This document shows, piece by piece, positions 24,401-37,910 of a stretch of DNA of 64,000 nucleotides (positions are counted from its first letter, which is position 1; every line of letters starts with the position of its first letter). The DNA is from Lunularia cruciata (Eukaryota > Streptophyta > Marchantiopsida > Lunulariales > Lunulariaceae). Below the pieces are notes generated by a model. It was not told the origin of the DNA. It worked only from the letters and a program-made list of their open reading frames with translations, and searched no databases. The position numbers and the translations under genes were made by a program. The stretch is taken from NCBI GenBank assembly GCA_948567375.1, contig OX419756.1, positions 40,128,333-40,192,332 on the forward strand, given 5' to 3'.

Positions 24401-27400
24401 TATCGACAATCCACAATTGTGTGGTGTATTGTGGGGTTTCAGCTCCCCTCAGGCGAAGTTGGGTTCAGTAGTTCTCCCATTAAAAAGCTAATGGCAAATT
24501 CCGGTACTCTAGTAATACAATTTGGATCGATCCTGAAATCAATCATAGTACGTACCAAACTCATCAAGTTTGGATACAACTTGAGCCAAGTGGCTCACTA
24601 GTTACAAGGTCCTCTATATATATTACATAGACAAATGTCTCTTCTCATAGCTTCATCACGATGCACGTTGAAGCCGTTCTACCAGTATGTGTTGTTGATG
24701 TCCTCCATTGAAATTTATACATTTTCGCATTCTATATTCTTGCTTCATAACTCAAGAATTACCTTGTTATTTCTACCAAGCGAGTCATTGACGAAACTTA
24801 ATGACCAACGGTTTTCTCCCAATAGCTAAACAGCGTGCTTATGTATTATTTTACAACATAACAACAGAGGGTCATAAGAGCAGGAACAGAACCTTGATGG
24901 AAATCCAATCCAAATGTAGTGGTCTGTTTCTTCCCATTCGTTCGTTGTTGGAGAAATGCATTGACATTTCCGAGAGATAAGTTTTTCCCTCCAGATTTTT
25001 CCCGGTACAACAACTTGCCATCTTGTAACGGTAGCGTAAGGCTGTCAATTCGCAATATATTAAAAGGTTTCAATTGGAGACTTAGGAAATTTTGTAGCAG
25101 CAATGGTTCCGTGAAAGTTTACGACGTGGGTAACTACGTTTTCTATGCATTCATTCTTCTCTAAATTTTTCATCTTTCCTGCGTTAATTACCTGATCCGT
25201 ATTTTCTGTTTTTGGAACTCTTCGCAATTTATGTTAAGACCTTGTTCAAGTCCAGTGCCTGCCTGTGATTTGTGATCACAGGTAATGTCTCCGTTCTCGT
25301 ACCATCTGCGTAAAATCTGCAATTGAACCTCTATTGCTAACGAGAGCGGCGGATGGAACTTTCACCACTTGCAGACGCTTCTGGGAGAGGTTACCGAAGC
25401 TTACACTGACCAAATCCCGGCCGCCAGCGAAAAATTTAACGAGGTGGACAAAACGCCTGCAACGCTATTTATTGGACGCTTGTTACACAGAATTTTCGCA
25501 TGTTAGTGCTGAGCAAACAGTATGAAGTGACGATCGGTAGACTTCGTCCTTACGATCTCGATTGGACAGATCTTCTTCCGATAATACTTTTTCAGGGCTA
25601 TTGTCAGTCTAAAGCACGTACGTTCAATATGTTCGTTGAGAGGCTACAGTGGCGTCCGAATGACATACTAAAGCAAGAAGAAACCCTACCGTATTTGGAT
25701 ATGCGAATCGTACCTCACAGAAGGGCAACTACATGACTTGTGTTCTCGGTTTGGAGTCGACGAATGTTTCTGTCTGGTCATTGAATTAAGCCAGACAACG
25801 AGAAGTCAAATTACTTGGTAGGCTTTGGGCAGGTCGGCACCGCCGGCCCCACTTCTTTCTGGGTAAAACACCAGCCACGAAATTCTACCGTCGGTCCGTG
25901 AAATACTTTACCATTTCGTAGCATCTTATAATACTGTTCCTGGTATCCTTCTTGTCAAAGGAGCCCGAGTCCGTGAGGTGAGAAGCATGAGCTATAGAGT
26001 CTTGTGCAAAGCTATGGTGCAAATGTGCAAGCAGACTTATGTACGAAGAGACAGATACCACCAGGAGGGATCACAACAATAGAAGATGGACGTGAACTCC
26101 TGTGTACTACTACTTCTACTACACCAGAGGCAACGGCGGTGCCATTTCTCAAGGCCCTCCTCCCCCCGTCCAGCCGTAAGGGGGAGTTCGTGGTAATAGT
26201 GGAGTGGCATCACGCTCTCATCGTGCGTGTCTGCTCGTTCGTCTGGCTTAACTGCCGAATCCCATGTTGGCGTGACGGAGAAAACTCATTCCGTCCATCA
26301 TACTGATTGTCTTTAGTAGTAGGCAGTAAGGGCGAATCCTTGAGCGTGCTTATATGATGATGATCTACAGTCCGTCTCCACATTCACACGCACGCCTCCA
26401 CGGCTGCCTCTAGAGAACGCGTGCAGCCTCTAGATCCTCATTCTAAATTAGAGCTCGGGGAATCCACTGTGACATCTCCCTCTAAAGAGACCGCCTCCGG
26501 CTACTGCGCCTTCTCATCCTCCCCCTTGGTCGCTCTTCACCAGTATTCGCTGAGAAGTACGATTGTGACCGCGTGAGATGCGATGTCATGACTACTATGC
26601 CAGTTTCTGTACTTTACCGCCGGTATCGATCAGATTCAACTTTACAGGGAATTCAAGGACCTGTGACGTATTCACTTACTTGTACAGTGCAACCCATTAC
26701 CAAATTTTAGATTGGACTGAGCGAGAAACGTACGGTATATTTTGGTCTTCAAGTGACACAAATCATTGGCGGCCAATCAACGTTTTGATTTTGTATGTGT
26801 TTAGCTTGAGGGCCCAAGTACTCACAGTATATCATTGGTTATATCCACCACCGTGGAGTTGCTTTTGTCCTGTACTCGAGATTTTCACGACAGTCCTCCG
26901 GCGAGCTTGCTCTTGAATTAGTGACACAACTATTGAGGCCTGCTTAAATCAAGCGAATCGCATGCTCATTCGACACTCATTGGAATGTTGCTTACGTATA
27001 GTGTATGAAAAGTATATGGACATGAAACATAGTTGTAGATTCGACCTAAAACTCGGAACCCTTGGTAGAAAATACTACAGCTGGTATACTTCTTAGGCAG
27101 GGCCAAAGACCATCCTTGTCTAGAGCAGTTCCTCAAGCAGCTTCTAAGAAGCAAGACGTGTGCCGAGTGCATATGCTAATAAGAATATGAAGCCTTACAA
27201 TACAAAATGTAGCTGACTTGGCAACAACAGGGCAGCGGATCTATATGAGTTGCATTCTTGTCCAGGATCCAGTTTACTAACACCAAGACCGTAGGGACAG
27301 GTATTTAGGTGGCCCAGAATTCTCTTCTGTCCAGATCAACTCAAGTCCACTTCATTAGGCTTCAAGTTAACTGTACACTTGACACGCTCAGTTCTTAAGG

Positions 27401-30330
27401 AATCCACTGTGCTGAGTGAAAACCTATACGCGCGAAAATTATTCCAACAACCCAGCCTGACGAAGTTTCTTTTCGTTCATCAATTTTTCAACTGTCTTCG
27501 GCTGTTTTCTTCCCTATTCCGATTCCGTTGCATTTGTTAAAGCGGTTTCTCGTCCTTTACTCAAACTTCATGTTCGGTATGCGTATGGGCAATTTCTCAT
27601 TTAAAATTTAGCATAAATTAGAGTTGGTTGAGAAGGATAAGGTCTTCGCTGGAAACAAAATATAAGTATACTATACTGTAGTCTTTCTTTTCTCCTCTAG
27701 TGATCATTTATAGGAGTTTGAGAAAAGGTATCGTCCATGGACATACGATCCGTTGAAGTGTCGCAAGCTTGAAGTTAAGAGCTTTTCAAAAGAATACTTG
27801 ACGGTGGTTGGTTTCCCATCGCTTCTAGACATGAAAGGCTGTATCGTGTTACAGCGTTTCATGTTCCCGACCCTTCAATAGGTAAGACAGTACAGATGTT
27901 TAATTCCACGCGTATGAATCCTCCCCTACTTTATGCGTTTAAGTCTATTAGTTTTTGTTATCACCTTCTGTTCTTATTTTAATACCCTCCTAGATTCGAA
28001 TAACCCAACTTTCATCTACTCATGTTACTGCTCTCACTTTCATCAATTTCCGGATAACTCTATCACATACGTACTTACTTTAAACATACACATGTATACT
28101 CATGATTTGTATGTGATCTCAAGACGAAGTGTAGGAACATAAAGTCCAGGAACACGTCTGGAGGACCAGGAATTTGTAAGTTGTTTGTCTTTGTTAAAAT
28201 CCCATGTCGATGTGCCAAAATCCGCATGTGTAAGGGTGAAGTTCACTCAAGGATCGGAACTCCATGTCAAGACTCCTGTCCTTAGACCCAGTTTCGGGCG
28301 GTGATCTCACAAAGTGATTACTAGCACAGAGTATTCAATCTCATCTTTCAGCCACGATTCTCGATTTTACTGTGTCCAAGTTTGAGATCTACATCCTCTA
28401 GTTGACGGTGAACTCAGAAACGTTTGCCACATATGTTTGGTTTGGGTCCCCCCCACCGTAGGTACAAACTATAAATTCTATCTACCATCACTGGCGGATC
28501 TCCTTCCTCCGGATATGACGTTGCATCCATATTTTTCAAACTATGACTTTTGCCCATGGAACGCCTTCTTCCTAAAATGATAATCTCTCCTGCACCATAA
28601 TAGACAAATATTTCTTGTTCTCAGGAATCTTTCCAGCTTAAAACTGTAGTGTACAAGATAGTGGCCGGAAAACATTCTACGTTGTGTTGTCCCCACTTTG
28701 CCAGTTAAATACAAGCTGTAATGATATCTAATAGGGTAATAGAAATCATATCAGCATGGCAACCCACTATTGATTACTACTAATATAATAGTAGCTATTT
28801 ATTGATATGGAAAGGAGATCGTTTTCTTGTCTTTAACTTGAACCACGACTCAATTGACTTGCTGAGCTAGATCTCTAGATTCGTCAACTAAGTTTTATTG
28901 GTATCAGGAATGGAGAAGTGTTTGCTGGTTTGTTAATTTCCCCCACACTACTTCCTCTCCCCATGAAAAATCTACATACTTTCTATGTCTTAGAGCGAAA
29001 CGAAGATTACGTTATGAGAAAAGGATTAGACTTTCTTCCGGGGTTTGAAGGGGTTAGTTTAAAGATCTAGAACCTTAAACTATATTCAGAAAAGTTAGAG
29101 TCTAGACGCCTGAGATATTTAAGTTTATGATTCACTAGGATTACCAGAAAAGTTATGATTCTATTCAACATTTTATTAGGGTCTTGGCAATGTACATATA
29201 TAAAACTAGAACGATATTAGAATATGTTTTCCTGTATTATTCAATTTCATGCTTATTTTCTCAGTAATCCAATCCTCCTTCTCGCTCGCTAGGATAATCT
29301 CCTATTGCTTAGCCTTCTAGGCATACATGAGCTCTTTATGTTCAATCTGAATACAAACGAATGACTCTTAATTTCATATCAAAATTTAGTTTACCATATA
29401 CATATCAAGATAAACCTTACAAAAATTGTTTCGAATATACAAGCAGATAGTCTGTTGAAGAACATGGTCTGAAGGAAGTAGAACCTATCTAGATGCAATA
29501 GGCTAAATTCGCTTTAAGTCAACAAGCTGATGATTTGTTGAAGTACATGTGCGCCATACGAAGTAGGAAAATGAGTATACGGATAGCAACATATCGAAAT
29601 ATGCTAAATACTTTTTATCAAAATTTGAGCAAAATTCTTTTCGTAAAAGTTCATATATGCTGAAACGAGTGCTTCTAACCTACGTTTCCAAACTTAAGAG
29701 CAAACCTAGATGAGAATAATCTGCTAGAACTATTTTAGACTGGTATACAGCAATGGCCTACTTTGACATATGTATTAAAACAGGTTATATGCAAGACCAT
29801 TCATTTTCACTCACTGATTGATTGGTATTGATTATGAATATATATGTTTGTGGAGAATCCTTCCATGTTTCACATTTTCAGAGAATAAAAATTAATTTTT
29901 CAAAATTATATTTATATTCTTTTTCTCTGATATATATCCCAAATAATGATTCACTTTATTGGTTTTAGACATGACAGATTTTGCCAAAAAAAAGTGTGGA
30001 TCTTTTCAACTTATAAGGGAGAAGAGAAATTGGTCGAATACAACTGACTTGAAGGTTCTTGTGCTAGTTTGTCATATTAAGACATGCTTGTAAACAGCAC
30101 TAGTTTAAGTAGATTCAAAGCTAGAAGTGGGCGAGATTAAGAATCAGTCAACCATGGCTATGAGTTATAGCTAAACCATATTAAATTTGTACCAATTATT
30201 CATATCATGAAAACATCTTCAAAATTAGATCTTCTTCCAACTTGAAACTTTAAAGATTCAATCATCCACAATTACGTCATAAGATAATCAAAGTGAAAAA
30301 GATAATGTCTTGTCAGAATTATACATGGAT
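21428..30330. other. Long stretch with no recognisable gene
   Basis: 21.4-22.9 kb and 28.7-30.3 kb are AT-rich. 23.0-28.6 kb is more balanced, with many short overlapping ORFs on both strands (for example 24846-25103 minus, 26004-26306 plus, 26578-26916 plus). None carries a domain I recognise and none links to others through convincing splice sites. A (A)17 run lies at about 22507. It probably consists of old transposon sequence, though a rapidly evolving or noncoding transcript cannot be excluded. Confidence 0.4.
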
Positions 30331-30337
30331 GCAATTT

Positions 30338-30556
30338 ATTCTTGGACTGGGCTTTTTCTTCGAGTCTTGTCATAATCGCATACTCTGACGAAAGAACTTT
30401 ACAAGCTACGTTGCCCTTCTTCACTCACGCCGTATTGCTGGATCAGGCCTTCGCCCATTGTCCAAGATTCCTTCCCCACTGCAGCTCCCGTTGGAGTCCC
30501 GGTGCGGCGGATCCCCCTAACAGACCCGCTAAGCGTTGTGGTTTGGTAGATGGTTA
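30338..30556 (-). pseudogene. rrn18: Nuclear insert of mitochondrial 18S rRNA (NUMT fragment)
   Basis: On the minus strand the segment contains GCAGTGGGG, then AATCTTGGACAATGGGCGAA, CCTGATCCAGCAATA, GCGTGAGTGAAGAAGGGCAA, and GACAAGACTCGA. These are hallmark positions of the 5' third of small-subunit rRNA, around the V3 region. The wording GATCCAGCAATA with GTGAGTGAAGAAGGGCAA is plant-mitochondrial rather than plastid. The insert carries small insertions and a deletion of roughly 20 bp just before the GGGAG block, so it is a decayed nuclear copy. The + strand open frame 30342-30557 is its antisense shadow. Confidence 0.85.
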
Positions 30557-33500
30557 AACTTCAGGGAGTTGCTATTTCTACCCCACTTTTAATTATTTCC
30601 ATCATATTTAACCGCAAATCCCCGGCCCTGAGACTAGTTTAGAGCGATTGAAATAGCACAAAAGGTGGTGGAGACAGCAAGTCCCCGACTTTATTGGTAG
30701 ATAGCATCTCTTTGTATGTGTTTAGTCTTAATGTTTTTATCCATATAATAAACACAATTCCCATAAAATCTATAATGTATATATAATAAAATAAACTTTT
30801 TTATGAAAATACTCAATATATTCCATTTTTTGCGAAGATTATTAGACAAAAATTACATCAAAGTTATCATATGGACAAGATATGATTTACCTTCTCTTAC
30901 ATCTTTCTTATCATTATGTTTGTAAGGAATTTATAACATTATAAGAAAAATATAGGATAAATGACCTAATACTCCTTTCATGAAGTACTGTTATTTCTGA
31001 CACTAGAATAGTTGTAGGTTTGATATTGGTCATTAGAATTTATTTATTAATTTATTGCTCTCAATGTAGTTAATTGATTAGGAAATAAAAGTATGAAAAA
31101 TTGAAAAATAAAATAAAAAATTTACAGTTATACCGAATGGTGCAGCATTAGATCCTATATGATAACATTTTGAATGTAAGATTAAAATTATAGATTTCAT
31201 AACTTGTAATGGTATAACTGAAACACAAAACTGAAATTAATTGTTCCCTTTTTTTATTCAAAGTGATTTTTTATTCTTGTGTTCATATGCTTATTCTACA
31301 CGCAAAATAACCTGTAAAAAAATTCTTTTACAACAAGCTGTACCGTGTTTTAGTTTCATAGTAATGGTAATAGTCTCATAAATCAATATGTAAAACTTTT
31401 GTGCCTCTTATTATCTTATTATCGCATCATTCAATAAGGAATTATAAAACCTTTATTAATATCTCATGCACTATGATTTCATAAAAAATATATGTCATTA
31501 TGAATATACACCAAGATAGTATTTTATAATTATGACAAAATTGGTGGAAAATAAGTTATAAAGTATATTTTATGTTCGCTTGTCAGTTAGATGATATGTC
31601 TATTTTGGATACAACCATCGTAAACATAATCTGGTTGCTAAAGAACTCCATGTATACTTAAGAGATTTTTATTCTTAGAATGCATTTATTTGCTGCTAAT
31701 CCCTGCTCATTGTTAGTGTTAATTTAAGAATAAAAATAATTTTAGATTATTTATACTTATTATGATATTAAAAAAATAAAAATAAAATAAATATCTTAAA
31801 ATATTTGTTGCTATGAATCAGATAATATTTATATATTTTAATAAATCCTAAAAGCATTATTTTCCTACATCTTAACTATTCTATTTATACCTTGTAAAAT
31901 TATGATTACCACATGCAACATGCAATGATGAAGTTCAAAAAGGAAGTACTTCAACACCATATCTAACTAGGAAACATTTGATAATTGAAAAATGGTTTTT
32001 GCTAGAAAATTGATATATTTCAAAAGCTAAGCTATCTTAAAGCAATGTGTCTACAAAAATTTATCATACATAATAAAGAATAATTTTTAGTGTTATCTTT
32101 TATGTTATAGACTAGAAGGTCAATGATTACAAAATTACAAGAAAAAAAAGAGTTGAAATCTTAGAATAAGGATAGCAAGTCACCTCAAATATAAATTAAG
32201 GTTAATATAGATTTTGAAGATCCTCAACATTCAAGTTAGGACAAGAGAATTAACATATGAATTTGAAAAGCTTTGGTCACACTTAGTTCAACTCTGTTTG
32301 TATAGGTATATTTCTTTATCCTTTGATCCAACTTCTTTTCAGATTGAGAAGATAATACTCACATTTACTCTTTCATAATATATTGCTTTTATTTATGTGG
32401 ATTTTGATTTGATCATTTTTGAAAATCAAGAGGCACAATTGTTCTTTAAACGTGTAACTCCTTGTGACTTTCTAATTTTTATCATTTTTTCTCATAGCAG
32501 GGACCTTTACTAAAAACAATTAACATATAAATCATTTTTCTTCCATTATTTTACTTCTCCAACATGTTTCTACATAATATAGCTTGGAAACTATTTAGAA
32601 TAAAATTTGATGAGGATATTCTATGTAATACGAGAATCACTTATTTTAGTTCATTGAACTGCTTAACTTTAAATAAGGCATATTTTCCTGTATAATTTTT
32701 GAATGGTCCTTGAATGTAATACTAAAATCATAAGACAATTAATAGTACATAAATAATAAATTGATATTTAGACTACTAAAAATATGTAAGTTAACTAAAA
32801 TATTTTTAAAAATTCTATATTTTTTTAATTGGAAAGTGAACATGAAACACACGTAAAGAAAGATTAAACTTGAATTCTCCAAAATAGATTATCTTAATTG
32901 AAACTTATTTTTATCAACGTTTCCAACATGAAGAAAAGCTCAATACCAAGATTTAACATTTGTTATATGAAGTTTCAGTTCTTGTCTTCAAAAGTGTAAA
33001 TCTTTTAGTTTTACTCAAACAATTGGTAGATGATCTCATATGAATGTTCTCTTTAAATAAATAAAATTTTCATGGATTGGCTTAAAAATATATTTCATAA
33101 TTGACTTGATCATCAAAAACTTCCTATCACATATTTTTTTCTGGTCTTGATAGAAGTTTCAACCACCTAAGTAGTAAAATTTGTATGTTTGATTAACTTA
33201 GAATTTTTACAAATATGTGTATTAATGTAAAATTTATTTACTTTTGAACACATAATCTTAAGTAAAATCTAGCTTCGTTCCTATATTAAGGATTTCTTGA
33301 ACATTGATTTTAGGCCTGAAAATGAAATTAAATTATAAAACATATCATTAATAAAATATCAAATTAAATTTATAATAATTCCAAAATCTGATCCAATCAT
33401 TCTTTATGATATTTCTCTTATAATTGATATTACTTGATTCAACTATATACAATATCAATAATCAGAGTAGATTTAGTTATAAAGCTCAACATATTTAGAG

Positions 33501-36200
33501 TTCATTTTTATTGTAAGGATTTTATACATTAATGATAAATCCAATTATTTCAGGTATCAATTTTTTGAACATGTGTTTAATGTGTGCGATGGTGGGTATA
33601 TTTTTATATTGATTATTTAAATACAGAATAAACATACCTTTGTTTTAACATGTGATTTCTAGTTGAAGTCTTTTCTTTAACTATTTTGTTAATATACTGA
33701 TCTCAATATAGGAGTTATTGTATTTAATCCTCTTTAAGGCTATAAATAACATTTTATCTCTAAGATGTAGGCTTAAAATATCTCTAAAAAAGTCATAGAG
33801 GCTATAAGTTTTATCTAAAGTCTCTTTTAAGGAGAGTGAAATGTTAACTAAGAATGGCTCATGAAACGTTAACTAAGGATTTATTTACTAAGAACTGCCT
33901 CTTTTGGGAGGTGTAAGATACATATTTATAATTTGTTATATAAATCTACCGAGTTGAATCGTCAGCTATTGCTTCTAAAACTAAAAGCTTTCATAGGTTT
34001 ACCGAGGATAATTAAGCACTTCAAGTTAGGGTATATTCCACAATATATACTTACTCACACAATCATAAAAAGAAGGAAAATAAAGAACACTGAAACATTG
34101 AAAATTGATTTATATTCTTGTCTTATCACATGTATAATTAAAGAAACCTTTTCTTTAGGTCTTTAAAACTTAGCCAGATCAATATAACAAGACAATATTG
34201 AATGTATGTCTCGAGCACTTAACTATAACTTTCTAACCATAGCCAGCATAGGATTTTTAACTATATAAGTTTATTTAAAGGTATAAAAGACTATGTACTA
34301 GTATCAAAATCACATTAAGCAGAGTTGAGGCTAAAGAATTTGATTATTTTCTAAGTGAGGTGTACTTTTTGAATTTTGTTTGTTCTCTATGTTGAAGAGT
34401 TCTTGGACTATTTATATTAGTCACTTTAGCTTTACTTGGATACATACACAGTTTCATTTTATTAATTTATTAATTTGGAAATTACAGGCTTCTTTAGCTG
34501 CTAGTTTGACTTTAGTTAATCTTTGGTCCTTGAAGATGATAGAATTAGTAACATTTATGCCAAGAATTAGATGTTCATTTCCTTGTGTACTTAAAAGATT
34601 AACACAAGTTTATTCTCAAATCAACATATCCTAATAACATCTTTCTACATAAATCACAGATACAAATCATACAATCCTTGACTCTTAGAATTGCAGAAGT
34701 GAACTATAAGAAATTAAAAAAAGGATTCTTAGAAAATAAGATAAAGAAGAATAAGCCCAACTGTCATATCTTTATGGAATACATGATTTCCTCATTTTGC
34801 TTAAGATTGTGATGATTATTTTCTTCTTCTAATTTATAATAGATTAATTCAATTGTAAAAGTATGAATTGTATTATTTTTTCACATAGCTAGGCATGTAG
34901 AGTACCTCACTTGCTTGGCATTGAAGGCTTCTAATTCTTGAAAAGTTTTAATTTTATTAATTTTAATTATTTTTATTAATATGGATTGAAAATTGGCTAC
35001 AATTGACAATTGATCACTGTTACTATTCTATAAATATAGGAAGGAGGATAATTAGATTGATTAATCGGTAGATATTTTAGATGTATAATGAGATTGTCCT
35101 CAAACTTTATATTCTACAAGTTAAAGTCTATATTTAGATCCTCTTTTTAATAAGTGATCATTTTAGGATTGTTATAAAATAAAAGAAAAGAATGATATTT
35201 TCTAACAAAGTGATACCTTTACTAAATTTGGAGGACAAATTTTATTTAAATCTACAAATGATATATCTACAAATGGTGGTTTTGAAAACCAGAATTCTGC
35301 TTATAAATTTATTTATTTATTACCTTGCATATTCTATATACTCAAGATATGGTAGATTTTTATGGAGTTAGCACTTCTTGATTAAGTATTTAAAATAAAT
35401 AAAATTTCTAATTATCATAATATCATGTACAATGTAGAGATAAATGCATGATCTATGGCTTGAGTTTCTTCTCTATATATTGGTTCTTACCTTGTATGAA
35501 TACACAACTTATCAATTATGGTTTTGTACTTTGTTTATAATGTGATCAACTCCCATTAGTCATTTTTTATTATGTATGGTGTACTGGATAAAAAAGAAAT
35601 AATAATAATAATATCTAAAAATAATCAAGACACATTGACTTTCTCTAATCACCTTAGTAGAAATATCAATTCTCTTTAATAGTTTGATGTTAGTAACATC
35701 TGCAACTTAAAGAGAATATTTCCTTTTTCTCCATATTCCATCAACTCCGTTCAATAGTTTGCCCACTTGTGTCTCCAATGGGTACTACCAAGTTTCTTCC
35801 TCCTTACCGACATCATCCATCCTCCCTCGCTTTTAAATCAGATACCATTATCTAATTAATTCCTAAAATTGAATAAAGATCGATAACATCTGATGTGATA
35901 TTTTTCAAGTGCATTTCCTTAGTTTAGTGATGTTTAATTTTAAAGAAATCCCTATCGATTGATATCAATAACTAACTTGTGATATGATGTGTTTGACATA
36001 CATGAAGACTTGTACGTTCAAGTAACATTGTGAATGAGATATTTTCCCTTCGAGTACAGGAGTTGCGGTTTCCACTCTTGTCCACCAGCAGTTAAAGTTT
36101 GAAAATCTTACTATTTGACAACTTCTTTAGTCCTTTTCCTCTTTATTAGAAGATTTTAATGCTCTATAGAGACTAGTAACTGAAATAAATAGAGTTATAT
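30557..36200. other. Very AT-rich gene-free block
   Basis: This is about 5.6 kb of strongly AT-rich sequence with no domain, tRNA or splice-bounded exon visible. The only notable open frames (33933-34166 and 34380-34634) are low complexity. It looks like heavily decayed transposon sequence. Confidence 0.45.
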
Positions 36201-37740
36201 TCTGCAGCTGTGAAATTTAGAAAGCGCATTCTGATTGTGATAAGAAGTCTGACAAAGAGGTCTTACTCATACATAATAACGATCGAATTTCAAAGCTGAA
36301 ACAAAATATGACGGTTTTGCTCCGAAAGAAAAGAGAAAGATATAGATATCGTCCGAGAAACTCGTCAGTACCACAGTTAACTATTGCCCGTGGTAGAGAC
36401 GGGAACATCACATTGGCCGGTAACAAAACGTGCCGCCCAATTGTCCAAACCGTCTCCGAGCCTCGAGAAGTGAGTTCCTTGTGAACTCAGCTTCAAACTA
36501 GGGCATGCCAAAGATGACTTAGAGCCCGTTTCGGTTCACGGCTGGGTCAGGCGGCTCATGGGCATTTTAGCTACGCCGTCAAATTTAGGCACCGCCTTGA
36601 TTTTACTGATTTATACAAGACATAGTTCCTAATCTATATCTTGTATTAATCATGATGATTATGATGGAATAGCGCTCCAATCACAAAAACGGGGAATTTT
36701 TTCTCTTATAAACCACTAAAAATATGTTGATCTACAGCCGGAAACCAGAAACTATTACTAAAATTCACGAAGTAATCTTGGAATACATATGTGGAAGCCA
36801 AAAGTGCCTCGAATTATGCCTGTCACGCAATATAATTTTCTTTAATATTCCGGTGAAGAACTGAGTAAAAGATATGTTGACATGTATAGAAAACTCTCGA
36901 TATAGATATATATATGTATATATATATCACGGAGCTAGGTCTTTTTTGAAGGATAAATGAACCAGAATGTCTACATCCACATGTAGTGTTTTAAAAAGTT
37001 TGCAATAGAGCATATGTATCTATCTTCTACATGCTACCATGTTGTTATGCTACATCCTACCATATTCTGTTTTGTTTTCACACGCGGTCACTTTTCCAGT
37101 CTACATGCTACCATGTCACTTGATAGTAGTGACGGCACAGAGTCAGTCGGTCGGTCGGTCGCGCCATGTCTCACGTCAGGCTCTTGACTTTGCAGTCGAT
37201 CGTCGAGCGAACGGACCGACCGAATGGACAGTCGGGATTCGACACCCGCTAGTACTACTGGATTAGAGGTGTTTCCTGTCAGTGTGTTGCTGCCGTCCTT
37301 GCTAGTTGTACCGAGGTCGGTCTGTTGTTTCTCCTTCGACATGCATGATAAGGGTGTCCTTCGGTATCTGATCAGCGGATACTGTACAGTACTCTGATTC
37401 GCATCTCCGAAGGCCACAGATTTAGATGTCTCGTGCTCTCGTTGCACGAGAGCCTCAGCGTAGTCGTCGCCGTCACATCACTAAAATGACAGGCTGACTA
37501 TTTCCAACGATCAGTGATGGTCAAAACCCATACTTCGGATAGTTGCAGATGCTTACATCACTGTATTGCGAGCTACTGCAGGTATCCTGTTTGACGGAGA
37601 TTAAATGGGTAAAACCAGGGTTCTGCAGGTGACATTGAAAATATACACAAAAATGTACAGATTGTCTACGTAAAGCTTTCGAGATATTCGGGTGTTTACA
37701 GGACTTTCGTATGAAGTGCCCTGTGCATCTAACTTGTTTC
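36201..37740. other. Intergenic stretch of balanced composition
   Basis: Composition changes sharply from the AT-rich block to a more balanced one near 36.2 kb. It contains a TA-rich microsatellite (36902-36928) and a GGTC array with inverted partner (37147-37223). No gene is recognised. The overlapping opposite-strand frames at 37.04-37.45 kb appear to be chance. Confidence 0.4.
36900..36928 (+). repeat. TA/TATG microsatellite
   Basis: Alternating TA dinucleotides with one G interruption. Confidence 0.8.
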
Positions 37741-37744
37741 ACTA

Positions 37745-37910
37745 GCAGAAGGCGACCGCGTGTAAAAACAAGAAGGATAGGAAGACCCATCAAGACATAC
37801 AAGGAAAAGACAGAGGAGGAAAAAGGCGTAGAACACATGAAGGATGGAAAGACATAGGGGTAAAATGAAACGAAGCCCCAATAGTATCGGTAAAATAAGA
37901 GGTGCATCTA
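37745..37910 (-). mobile_element. LINE 3' ends, two copies fused, copy 4
   Basis: A first partial unit (AGAAGGCGACCGCGTGTAAA ... GAAGACCCATCAAG ... ACATACAAGGAAAAGAC) is followed by a second one (AAAAGGCGTAGAACACATGA, then AGGATGGAAAGACAT and GGTAAAATGAAACGAAGCCC, ending CAATAGTATCGGTA). The repeated terminal motif within one tract suggests one LINE end inserted into, or was duplicated next to, another. Orientation is the same as copy 1. Confidence 0.7.

Noticed and set aside
26004..26916. Two + strand open frames of 100 and 112 codons
   Set aside because: Different frames, no domain, no plausible splice junction between them.
30342..30557. 71-codon + strand open frame
   Set aside because: Antisense of the mitochondrial 18S rRNA insert.
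37039..37447. Overlapping frames on both strands
   Set aside because: Produced by the GGTC/GACC-rich sequence; mutual shadows without domains.
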